Source: JAGOSA01 sp039795715
GTDB taxonomy: Bacteria > Patescibacteriota > Minisyncoccia > Phycocordibacterales > UBA9973
Direction of reading: 5' to 3'
Assembly (NCBI GenBank): GCA_039795715.1
Contig: JBDKLD010000064.1
Location: 1 to 10,400, forward strand
DNA length: 10,400 nucleotides
This document shows, in pieces, positions 1-4,990 of this stretch (position 1 is the stretch's first letter; the number at the start of each line of letters is the position of its first letter). The notes under the pieces were generated by a model. The model was not told the origin of the DNA. It searched no databases and worked only from the letters and a program-made list of their open reading frames with translations. The position numbers and the translations under genes are program-made.

Positions 1-71
1 CAACCTTTCCGGACAAGTTGAACTGCCTCTCTTCGTATCTTCGGCATGTTCTTGTTTGATGTGTATGGCAT
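1..71 (-). CDS. Transposase-like protein, N-terminus only (runs off the window)
   Basis: Reading the minus strand from the ATG at 71 gives an open frame to the window edge. It encodes about 23 residues beginning MPYTSNKNMPKIRREAVQLV and then RKG. A basic start followed by the pattern RREAVQLVRKG resembles the first helix of the helix-turn-helix region that opens many IS481/IS3-like DDE transposases and integrases, including ones I recall from CPR genomes. An in-frame stop lies upstream (TAG near 102-104 on the minus strand), so the start is at 71 or at the second ATG at 47. The catalytic core, if present, lies to the left of this window. A stable hairpin sits two bases before the ATG. Family assignment comes from a very short stretch and is tentative; it could also be another HTH DNA-binding protein. 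Confidence 0.5.
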   Translation of the reverse strand, partial: MPYTSNKNMPKIRREAVQLVRKG

Positions 72-73
72 AT

Positions 74-91
74 GCTGGATGATATTCCAGC
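74..91 (-). promoter_or_regulatory. Hairpin abutting the transposase start codon
   Basis: GCTGGA (74-79) and TCCAGC (86-91) form a perfect 6-bp stem with a 6-base loop, ending two bases before the minus-strand ATG at 71. In RNA it would occupy the ribosome-binding position. Several insertion sequences use such hairpins to keep transposase translation low, especially on read-through transcripts entering from outside. The dyad is seen directly; the function is inferred. Confidence 0.45.
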
Positions 92-132
92 AAGTGGTGT
101 GAAGCTATTGAACCTATACGGGGCTATTGACA
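92..132. mobile_element. Probable terminal region of an insertion sequence
   Basis: Read outward-in on the minus strand from 132, the sequence begins TGTCAATAGCCCCG, a TGT-type end like those of the IS481/IS3 superfamily, about 60 bp before the transposase-like ATG. The octamer GCTATTGA occurs twice in direct orientation (104-111 and 123-130), the second copy touching the proposed edge; paired subterminal octamers can be transposase binding sites. The other IS end is outside the window, so neither the terminal inverted repeat nor the target duplication can be confirmed. The boundary at 132 is a guess from the TGT end. Confidence 0.35.
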
Positions 133-155
133 TATATCTAGTTTTCTGATATAAT
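127..155 (+). promoter_or_regulatory. Consensus sigma-70 type promoter for the lipoprotein gene
   Basis: TTGACA (127-132) and TATAAT (150-155) are both perfect matches to the vegetative -35 and -10 consensus, with the optimal 17-bp spacer. Transcription should start near 162, giving a leader of roughly 23 nt before the ATG at 185. The -35 box coincides with the presumed edge of the insertion sequence, while the -10 box lies in the flanking DNA. Confidence 0.85.
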
Positions 156-184
156 ACAATAAACAAAATCTAAAACCAAAGAAA

Positions 185-571
185 ATGAAGACTATCTTTA
201 GTGCCATCTTTTGCGCTTGCCTACTTACGCTTGTAAGCTGTAGTGGTCCACGAATTGTCTATTCTGTAGATGCTGAAGCATCTGGAACGATAAACCAACA
301 ATCGGAAGAGTATCCTCCGCAAAATACCCAGCCGAGCAATTGCGGTAATCAAAGTAGGTGTTATCCATACCAGACAAGTGCAGGCCCATACCGGACTACT
401 CCAAGTAATAATAATTGGGGTGCTTCACAAAATGGATACGAACAGCAACAAGGTCCTCCTGTGCAGTACTCCGACAATTCAAACGGAGGAAATAGTCAGC
501 GTACAACTATTTACAAACAAAGAACGAGCAGAAGCTCAAATACAAGAAATAGTACGACAAGGAGAAAGTAA
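185..571 (+). CDS. Small low-complexity lipoprotein, function unknown
   Basis: This 128-residue protein has a type II signal peptide: MKT, a hydrophobic stretch to residue 17, and the lipobox LVSC with the lipidated cysteine at 19. The mature part is disordered-looking and rich in N, Q, S, T, P and G. Two further cysteines stand close together (NCGNQSRC, about residues 53-60). The C-terminus is strongly basic, made of short RTSRSSNTR-type runs ending TTRRK. No enzymatic motif is visible. Such proteins are usually anchored in the outer leaflet of the cytoplasmic membrane, and the basic tail could touch cell-wall polymer or nucleic acid, but that is speculation. It has its own perfect promoter and a terminator 23 bases after the stop, so it is a single-gene unit. 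There is no Shine-Dalgarno sequence before the ATG, only an A-rich stretch. Confidence 0.75.
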   Translation: MKTIFSAIFCACLLTLVSCSGPRIVYSVDAEASGTINQQSEEYPPQNTQPSNCGNQSRCYPYQTSAGPYRTTPSNNNWGASQNGYEQQQGPPVQYSDNSNGGNSQRTTIYKQRTSRSSNTRNSTTRRK

Positions 572-593
572 AAAGAAGAAAGTACAATCACAA

Positions 594-626
594 AACCCGT
601 CTCGACAAGAGACGGGTTAGTTTTTT
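594..626 (+). terminator. Intrinsic terminator after the lipoprotein gene
   Basis: AACCCGTCTC (594-603) pairs perfectly with GAGACGGGTT (609-618) around the loop GACAA, and TTTTTT follows at 621-626 after AG. It stands between two converging genes. On the minus strand the stem is followed only by TTTTG, so it may work weakly for tig too. Confidence 0.9.
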
Positions 627-633
627 GCGAAAA

Positions 634-1683
634 TTATTTTACATTTTTCTCGAGAAATTCAAATACCGCTTCGTTGGTCATGACTTGTTCGATGTAGGCG
701 ACAGCGCGATCACGGTCAGCGCCAGGGTAACGTTCAAGTAGACCTTCAACTTCTTTTCCAATTGCTTCCTCTGTAGGCGTGAGATTTTCTTGCTTACCTA
801 TTTCAAAGAGAGCGAGTTCCATGATTGCGCGTTTCTTGGCATCGACTTCAAAATCTTTCTTCATGTCGTCCTCGGTTTTGCCGATATGTTTTGCGTAGTC
901 ATCAAATGACATGCCAGCACGCTCGATAGTTTCGCGAAGTTGCAAGAGCATCTTGCCTTGTTCGGATTCGACGAGAATGTCTGGTACATCAACTTTTGTT
1001 TCGGTCGCGATGCGTTCGACAATCTTGGAGCGGTTTTTATTTTTATTCTCGATTTTTTTCTCAACTTTCAAATTGTCGCGAAGTTTGGCTTTGAATTCAT
1101 CAACAGTTTCAAATGCGCCAAGTGTTTTGACAAATTCATCTGTGAGTGGAGGTAAGTCTTCGTTTTTGATTTCATTGTGGTCATGCGCTTCGTGCGGAAC
1201 ATTGTCTTCGTGCATTTTCTGATGCGCGCGCATTTTCTGGATGTCGATAACCGCTTTTTCAAAATCTTCATCAGTGACTTCTTCGCTTTCTTCTTTCCAT
1301 TCTTCTTTCGCAATCTTTTTGTAATCAGGAAGCTTTACTTCAGGAATGACAGCGGTTTTAACGGTAAACTCGAGAGCATTGCCAGGAGCGAGTTTGGTAA
1401 TCATGACTTCCGGGCGACCGATAACTTGGATTTTTTTCTCAGCAACAGTCTTGGGATACATGTCAGCGATGACGAGCTCAGCCATTTTTTCGAGAATCAT
1501 CATTTCGGGCAAGTGCTTTTTGAGCACTTCCATTGGGGCTTTGCCTTTCCGGAAGCCGTCGAGCTCAAGGTCTTTGCCGAGCATTTCTACTGCTTCAGTT
1601 TCGTGGGTGACCCATGTTTCAGCCGGTACCTCGAAGAGTAGCTCAATCATCGATTTATCTATTTTGTTGGTTTTCTTTAGCAT
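634..1683 (-). CDS. tig: Trigger factor lacking the PPIase (FKBP) domain
   Basis: Ribosome-associated chaperone that receives nascent chains at the exit tunnel. From the ATG at 1683 the product is 349 residues. The ribosome-docking signature GFRKGKAP falls at residues 43-50, the same place as GFRKGKVP in the E. coli protein, which supports this start over the longer open frame reaching 1830. After the N-terminal domain (1 to about 135), the sequence goes from the VTDEDFEKAVIDIQKMRAHQ helix straight to LPPLTDEFVKTLG (177-189), the beginning of the second half of the C-terminal arm domain. The FKBP-type domain that sits between these points in E. coli (432 residues) is absent, replaced by a short linker with five histidines (about 154-170). 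The C-terminal helical domain is otherwise complete to FEFLEKNVK. Prolyl isomerase activity should be missing while the chaperone function remains. A promoter lies directly upstream and predicts a leaderless mRNA. Confidence 0.93.
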   Translation of the reverse strand: MLKKTNKIDKSMIELLFEVPAETWVTHETEAVEMLGKDLELDGFRKGKAPMEVLKKHLPEMMILEKMAELVIADMYPKTVAEKKIQVIGRPEVMITKLAPGNALEFTVKTAVIPEVKLPDYKKIAKEEWKEESEEVTDEDFEKAVIDIQKMRAHQKMHEDNVPHEAHDHNEIKNEDLPPLTDEFVKTLGAFETVDEFKAKLRDNLKVEKKIENKNKNRSKIVERIATETKVDVPDILVESEQGKMLLQLRETIERAGMSFDDYAKHIGKTEDDMKKDFEVDAKKRAIMELALFEIGKQENLTPTEEAIGKEVEGLLERYPGADRDRAVAYIEQVMTNEAVFEFLEKNVK

Positions 1684-1690
1684 ACGCCAC

Positions 1691-1719
1691 AGTTTACGGG
1701 CGAGAGAGCTATTTGTCAA
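1691..1719 (-). promoter_or_regulatory. Promoter of tig, predicting a leaderless transcript
   Basis: On the minus strand TTGACA (1719-1714, perfect -35) is followed after 17 bp by TAAACT (1696-1691, 4 of 6 for -10). Only seven bases separate the -10 box from the ATG at 1683, so transcription would begin at or next to the A of the start codon. This position would exclude starts further upstream. Confidence 0.7.
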
Positions 1720-1724
1720 AAATT

Positions 1725-1752
1725 TTGCTTTTTTACTATGTTCAGGTATAGT
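1725..1752 (+). promoter_or_regulatory. Possible promoter of the AT-rich membrane-protein gene
   Basis: TTGCTT (1725-1730) and TATAGT (1747-1752) are separated by 16 bp on the plus strand, back-to-back with the tig promoter. Transcription near 1759 would favour the ATG at 1771 over the one at 1738. The -35 match is only partial. Confidence 0.35.
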
Positions 1753-1770
1753 CGGGAAAATCCTTACACA

Positions 1771-2352
1771 ATGAAAAAAATATGTTATCGAGTTATCAAT
1801 TTCTTCCAAATGGTATCTGACTGGTTTCAAGATGTCTTTGGTATAAGTAATTTTACAATTGCAAAGGCAATGATCATGTCGGCATTTATCATAGGTTTGA
1901 TATCTGATCTCGGCTTTTATCGTGGTTCCTTTGATATTGGGAGTATTCTTTTTGTTATAATAATAAAAGGATTACTTTGTACATTTATTGTAAGTAAAAT
2001 AAAATCTCATGAAGATTTCATAAGAAGAAATCCACAATATCAGAATTTGTATGCATATGTAATTGTTAATAAGATGTTCCCAATATTAATTTGTTTTACC
2101 CTTATTTTTGTAACGAACAGTATAAGATTAAATATTAAGGAATCTCTACATCCCGTTGAAAAGGGACATATACAAAATCCACTTGATATAGTCTCAGATT
2201 TACTATTTTGCCTACATTTTTATTTCTTAGCTTGTACACAAAAGCCACGAAAAAAAAGCAAGATTAAAAAAGCCATGGATAAAGCTAAAGAAAAAATAAA
2301 TGAAGTGAAAGAAAATTTAGAAAAAAGACCAGAGCCAACATTTGGGCATTAG
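1771..2352 (+). CDS. Four-helix integral membrane protein, function unknown
   Basis: The product is 193 residues from the ATG at 1771 (MKKICYRVINFF); an in-frame ATG at 1738 would give 204. Four hydrophobic segments can be seen, at about residues 28-48, 55-76, 102-117 and 140-155. A cytoplasmic-looking tail follows, very rich in lysine and glutamate (KKSKIKKAMDKAKEKINEV), probably helical or coiled-coil, ending in PEPTFGH. A charged loop (KIKSHEDFIRRNPQYQN) lies between helices 2 and 3. I recognise no family signature and no catalytic motif. The coding sequence is clearly more AT-rich, with more AUA and UUA codons, than the housekeeping genes on either side, which suggests recent acquisition or relaxed selection. 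It diverges from tig and is sealed by a terminator, so it is transcribed alone. It may be a lineage-specific orphan. Confidence 0.7.
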   Translation: MKKICYRVINFFQMVSDWFQDVFGISNFTIAKAMIMSAFIIGLISDLGFYRGSFDIGSILFVIIIKGLLCTFIVSKIKSHEDFIRRNPQYQNLYAYVIVNKMFPILICFTLIFVTNSIRLNIKESLHPVEKGHIQNPLDIVSDLLFCLHFYFLACTQKPRKKSKIKKAMDKAKEKINEVKENLEKRPEPTFGH

Positions 2353-2363
2353 TCAGTGAAAGC

Positions 2364-2393
2364 AAAACGGACCTCAAAAGAGGCCCGTTTTTT
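2364..2393. terminator. Intrinsic terminator between converging genes, probably bidirectional
   Basis: AAAACGG-A-CCTC (2364-2375) pairs with GAGG-C-CCGTTTT (2380-2391) with one mismatch and an AAAA loop. Six Ts (2388-2393) end the plus-strand side; on the minus strand the stem ends in GTTTTG. It lies 12 bases after the membrane-protein stop and 24 bases beyond the ppa stop, so it can serve both. Confidence 0.8.
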
Positions 2394-2416
2394 ATATTGT
2401 CATTTGTATTACTGTA

Positions 2417-3001
2417 CTATTTTACTTTCGGCGCATAGTCTTTCTGGTAGCGTTCGGCACATTCGTCGATGATTTTCATGGCGTCGTCTTTTCCGAAAAA
2501 TCCTTCAACTTTGCAGGTGCCAGGTTTCTTGAGATCTTTGTAGTGTTCCCAATAGTACGTAGTTTCTTTGATGAAGTAGTCACCGAGTTGTGCGACGTCA
2601 GTAATGTGATCCATTCGCTTGTCGGCAGAAAGCACAGCGATGATCTTGTCGTCAGTTTCGCCACCGTCGTTAAATTTCATAACGCCGACAATACGTGCCT
2701 CGACAAGTGAACCAGGGACGAGCCATTCGGTAACACCGATAATTTCAACATCGAGCGGATCGCCATCGAGATCCCAGGTTTGCGGAATCGCGCCGTAAGT
2801 AAATGGGTAGCTCATCGAAGAGTAACCAACGCGGTCAAGTTTGAGCACGCCGGCTTCGGTGATGAGTTCGTATTTATTGAGAGAACCTTTGGAAACTTCA
2901 ATGAGGCAGTTGATCACTCCTTTTTCTTTGTCAGCATAAGGAGAGAGAACATGAAGCAAGTTGAGCATGTACTTCGACGGTTCGTGATTTATATTTGCCA
3001 T
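2417..3001 (-). CDS. ppa: Inorganic pyrophosphatase, family I (soluble)
   Basis: Cytoplasmic Mg-dependent hydrolase that splits pyrophosphate to two phosphates and so drives nucleic acid, aminoacyl-tRNA and other syntheses forward. At 194 residues it has the usual bacterial length. The family signature DGDPLDV is at residues 79-85, giving metal-binding D79, D81 and D84 (D65, D67 and D70 in E. coli numbering). Other active-site residues align by eye: E35 in IEVSKG, K43 and E45 in NKYEL, R57 in LDRVGY, Y69 before GAIPQTW, D112 and D117 with K119 in the NDGGETDDK stretch, and Y154-K155 in EHYKDL. All the expected catalytic residues are present. The start at 3001 begins MANINHEPSK. No convincing promoter was found directly upstream, so transcription may continue from nusA through the 150-bp spacer. 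The terminator at 2364-2393 closes the unit. Confidence 0.97.
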   Translation of the reverse strand: MANINHEPSKYMLNLLHVLSPYADKEKGVINCLIEVSKGSLNKYELITEAGVLKLDRVGYSSMSYPFTYGAIPQTWDLDGDPLDVEIIGVTEWLVPGSLVEARIVGVMKFNDGGETDDKIIAVLSADKRMDHITDVAQLGDYFIKETTYYWEHYKDLKKPGTCKVEGFFGKDDAMKIIDECAERYQKDYAPKVK

Positions 3002-3034
3002 AACATTATTAGAAGTTAATTGATAAGCTCGGAA

Positions 3035-3137
3035 GTGAAAATGTATTCACTGAGAGACCTTCGGAGGCGCGACTGGCGCCGGAGAGAGAAAATTTTCAGT
3101 AGAAAATTTTCGTGTCTCGAAGGGGATACATTTTCAC
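3035..3137. repeat. 103-bp structured inverted-repeat element between nusA and ppa
   Basis: The ends are a perfect 12-bp inverted repeat, GTGAAAATGTAT (3035-3046) and ATACATTTTCAC (3126-3137). Inside, CCTTCG (3058-3063) pairs with CGAAGG (3118-3123), enclosing two smaller hairpins: GGCGC/GCGCC (3066-3070 with 3076-3080), and the palindrome GAAAATTTTC present twice (3088-3097 and 3102-3111) with AGTA between. The result is a branched fold. An alternative helix, GAGAC (3054-3058) with GTCTC (3114-3118), competes with the CCTTCG stem. GAA flanks both ends (3032-3034 and 3138-3140), as a 3-bp target duplication would. No T-run follows on either strand, so it is not a simple intrinsic terminator. 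It may be a REP/MITE-like repeat, or a structured RNA or processing site within a nusA-ppa transcript. Confidence 0.6.
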
Positions 3138-3151
3138 GAACGAGAGGATAA

Positions 3152-4447
3152 TTACGAATCCTTCTCCATTGGCTCGCTGTCGTCAGTGATTTCTTTTACT
3201 TCTGTTGTGCCGTCATCAACGATGCTATCTTCAACTACTTCGGCATCGCCCATATCAACACCTTCATCGTACGTAGATTTGAGATCTTTGAGAGAAGTGA
3301 ACCCTGCGTCTTCTTCGACAGTTTCACCGTCGCTAGAGGTGACAGATTCGGCACTGATACCTTTGATATCGATTCTCCAACCGGTGAGCTTGGCTGCGAG
3401 ACGAACGTTTTGTCCGCCTTTGCCGATAGCAAGTGAGAGTTGGTCGTCAGCAACTTCAACAAAAGCTTTATGTTCAGCTTCATTGACTTCAAGATTGATA
3501 ACTTTGGCAGGGGAGAGAGAATTGGAAACGTAGGTCGATGGATCCTCGCTCCATTCGATGATATCAACTTTTTCGCCACCAAGTTCATTGGTGACAGTTG
3601 TGACTCGGACGCCACGTCCGCCGACGCATGAGCCGACTGGGTCAACGTGATCATCATTGGAAAATACTGCCATCTTGGATCGTGAGCCTGGTTCGCGAGC
3701 GATGGATTTTACTTCAACGACACCATTCGCAATCTCGGGAACCTCAAGTTCGAAGAGTTTTTTCAAAAACATCGGATGTGTGCGAGAAAGCTTGAGCGAA
3801 ACGCCACGTGCGCCCTCGTCCACGGCGTAGAGATACGCGCGGATACGTTCACCACGGCGGAAATTTTCGCCAGCAATTTGTTCTTGCGGAGGCAAAATAC
3901 CAATCGCGCGGTTAAAATCGACGATAATAGTTCCACCTTCGATCTTCTGGATAATGCCAGAAATAATTTCACCTTCTTTGTCACCGTATTCGTCGACTAG
4001 AGAAGAACGCTCGGCTTCGCGGATACGTTGCATGATAACTTGCTTGGCAGTTTGTGCGGCTATACGACCAAAATCTTCTTTGGTTTCGAGAGGGAAGACA
4101 ATTTCGTCATTTACTTCGCTATTACCTTTGATCATTTTGGCATCGGCAAGGAGGATGTGTTTTTCAGGATTGAAACGTTCGCGCTCTTCGCCTTCTGGGG
4201 TTGCATCTTCTTCGTTACTTGGCATCCAGACCAAAGAATCGTCAACGACGATTTTCACTTGAGAAAAAGTTGTAACACCTGTGTCGAGGTCGAAATGGGC
4301 GCGAATGATTTGCCAGCGCTTGCCAAAATCTTTTTTGTAAGCTGCGGCGAGGGCCTGCTCAATGGCCTCTATTATCTTTTCTTTCGGAATACGGCGCTCT
4401 TCTTCGAGCTGTTCGAGTGCCGATTTTAATACTTTCATGTCTAACAT
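3152..4447 (-). CDS. nusA: Transcription termination/antitermination factor NusA
   Basis: NusA binds RNA polymerase, promotes pausing and intrinsic termination, and supports antitermination on rRNA operons. The 431-residue product has the standard order. The RNAP-binding N-terminal domain spans about 1-150 (typical opening MLDMKVLKSALEQLEEE) and has an acidic insertion around 77-97. An S1 domain follows at about 157-221 (EGEIISGIIQKIEGG to GVSLKLSRTHP). KH1 is at about 245-300, including DPVGSCVGGRGVRV (269-282). KH2 is at about 325-363, with the GXXG-type loop IGKGGQN (341-347). From about 370 to the end the protein is an acidic, low-complexity tail without the two AR repeats of the E. coli protein. 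The usual rimP and infB neighbours are absent here. The start at 4447 preserves the common MLD opening; an ATG three codons later is possible. No Shine-Dalgarno sequence is present, and a long hairpin ends 12 bases before the start. Confidence 0.96.
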   Translation of the reverse strand: MLDMKVLKSALEQLEEERRIPKEKIIEAIEQALAAAYKKDFGKRWQIIRAHFDLDTGVTTFSQVKIVVDDSLVWMPSNEEDATPEGEERERFNPEKHILLADAKMIKGNSEVNDEIVFPLETKEDFGRIAAQTAKQVIMQRIREAERSSLVDEYGDKEGEIISGIIQKIEGGTIIVDFNRAIGILPPQEQIAGENFRRGERIRAYLYAVDEGARGVSLKLSRTHPMFLKKLFELEVPEIANGVVEVKSIAREPGSRSKMAVFSNDDHVDPVGSCVGGRGVRVTTVTNELGGEKVDIIEWSEDPSTYVSNSLSPAKVINLEVNEAEHKAFVEVADDQLSLAIGKGGQNVRLAAKLTGWRIDIKGISAESVTSSDGETVEEDAGFTSLKDLKSTYDEGVDMGDAEVVEDSIVDDGTTEVKEITDDSEPMEKDS

Positions 4448-4459
4448 ATATTTATTTTT

Positions 4460-4492
4460 CGTTTTTTCACCTGGTATTCAGGTAAAATAACG
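4460..4492 (-). promoter_or_regulatory. Long hairpin in the nusA leader, just upstream of the start
   Basis: Arms 4460-4473 and 4479-4492 pair over 14 positions with one A-A mismatch and one G-U wobble around a 5-base loop (AATAC on the minus strand). The GC-rich core is ACCTG/CAGGT. It ends 12 bases before the nusA ATG and is not followed by a T-run, so it looks like a translation or stability element, not a terminator. Confidence 0.6.
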
Positions 4493-4503
4493 TATTTATT
4501 TGT

Positions 4504-4527
4504 AAAAAGGCCCGGCTTTCGGCCGAG
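4504..4527 (-). terminator. Terminator-like hairpin in the nusA leader (possible attenuator)
   Basis: On the minus strand CTCGGC (4527-4522) pairs with GCCGGG (4516-4511) around CGAAA, followed by CC and TTTTT (4508-4504). An alternative GGCC/GGCC stem would abut the T-run directly. It lies only a few bases downstream of the predicted nusA transcription start and 57 bases before its coding start, so it would act on nusA itself. No plus-strand gene ends here that could own it. Confidence 0.55.
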
Positions 4528-4539
4528 ACTTATGTGTCT

Positions 4540-4568
4540 AGAATAGTAAAAAAACAGCCCAAAGTCAA
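4540..4568 (-). promoter_or_regulatory. Promoter of nusA
   Basis: On the minus strand TTGACT (4568-4563, 5 of 6) and TATTCT (4545-4540, 4 of 6) stand 17 bp apart. Initiation near 4533 gives a leader of about 85 nt that contains both leader hairpins. Confidence 0.7.
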
Positions 4569-4616
4569 TAATCAATAAATTGTAAAAAGTAATTCACACA
4601 TTTTTCATTGCTTACA

Positions 4617-4642
4617 TACCTACAAAGGTAGTACGATATAAA
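4617..4642 (+). promoter_or_regulatory. Possible promoter with internal dyad for the surface-protein locus
   Basis: A -10-like TATAAA lies at 4637-4642, eleven bases before the ATG at 4654, which would give a leader of only about five bases. No good -35 is present at 16-18 bp; TTACAT at 4612-4617 with a 19-bp spacer is the best I can see. A dyad TACCT-ACAA-AGGTA (4617-4630) fills the spacer and could be an operator. The promoter call is weak. Confidence 0.35.
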
Positions 4643-4653
4643 GTAACAGTACT

Positions 4654-4989
4654 ATGGCACTTTCTGAATTACAATTACAAAATAAGCCAAAACGGAAAGG
4701 TTTTTTTGTATTACTCGCCATATTTATCCTCATTATTCTTTCTGCTTTTTTTCTCTCGAAAAATTTCAAGCAAATTGTACAGCCAGTGAGTCAAAAAGAT
4801 ATTCAAGATGCTAAACTTCTTCAATTAATGAATGAGAATATTCCCGTACAACAGCTGACCACTCAACAGAAAAAGGATCTCAATAAACAGATGACAGCCA
4901 AAACCAAAGCAAAGCCACTGACTACTGAACAAAAGGCATCATTAGAAGCTTCGATGGATAAACAACTACAGATGGTTAAGCAACAATAG
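4654..4989 (+). CDS. Small single-pass membrane protein upstream of the giant surface protein
   Basis: A 111-residue protein with a basic N-terminus (KPKRK, residues 11-15) and one strongly hydrophobic segment (about 16-35), predicted N-in/C-out by the positive-inside rule. The outer part is polar and rich in Q and K. It holds two related 13-residue units, LTTQQKKDLNKQM (68-80) and LTTEQKASLEASM (89-101), likely helical. Its TAG stop is one base before the ATG of the 1645-residue protein, so the two are almost certainly cotranscribed and translationally coupled. It may be an anchor, assembly or stability partner of that protein. The KG-FF junction before the helix recalls a prepilin cleavage site, but the glutamate at position +5 is missing, so I do not call it a pilin. 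No known family was recognised. Confidence 0.75.
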   Translation: MALSELQLQNKPKRKGFFVLLAIFILIILSAFFLSKNFKQIVQPVSQKDIQDAKLLQLMNENIPVQQLTTQQKKDLNKQMTAKTKAKPLTTEQKASLEASMDKQLQMVKQQ

Positions 4990-4990
4990 T

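Noticed and set aside
911..1641. Plus-strand open frames opposite tig
   Set aside because: They mirror the codon structure of the real gene and give Phe/Ser-rich sequence with no domain or start signal.
1684..1830. Extension of the tig reading frame to the ATG at 1830
   Set aside because: The extra 49 residues do not look like trigger factor, would overlap the divergent gene, and lie upstream of a good promoter; starting at 1683 puts GFRKGKAP at the same residue numbers as in E. coli.
3035..3137. Intrinsic terminator for nusA
   Set aside because: The stems are strong, but no T-run follows on the minus strand.
3186..4429. Plus-strand open frames opposite nusA and overlapping minus-strand frames within it
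   Set aside because: All three NusA RNA-binding domains are intact in the true frame; the others are shadows.
4654..4989. Type IV prepilin reading of the small membrane protein
   Set aside because: KG-FF before the helix fits, but glutamate at +5 is absent and no pilus genes are nearby.
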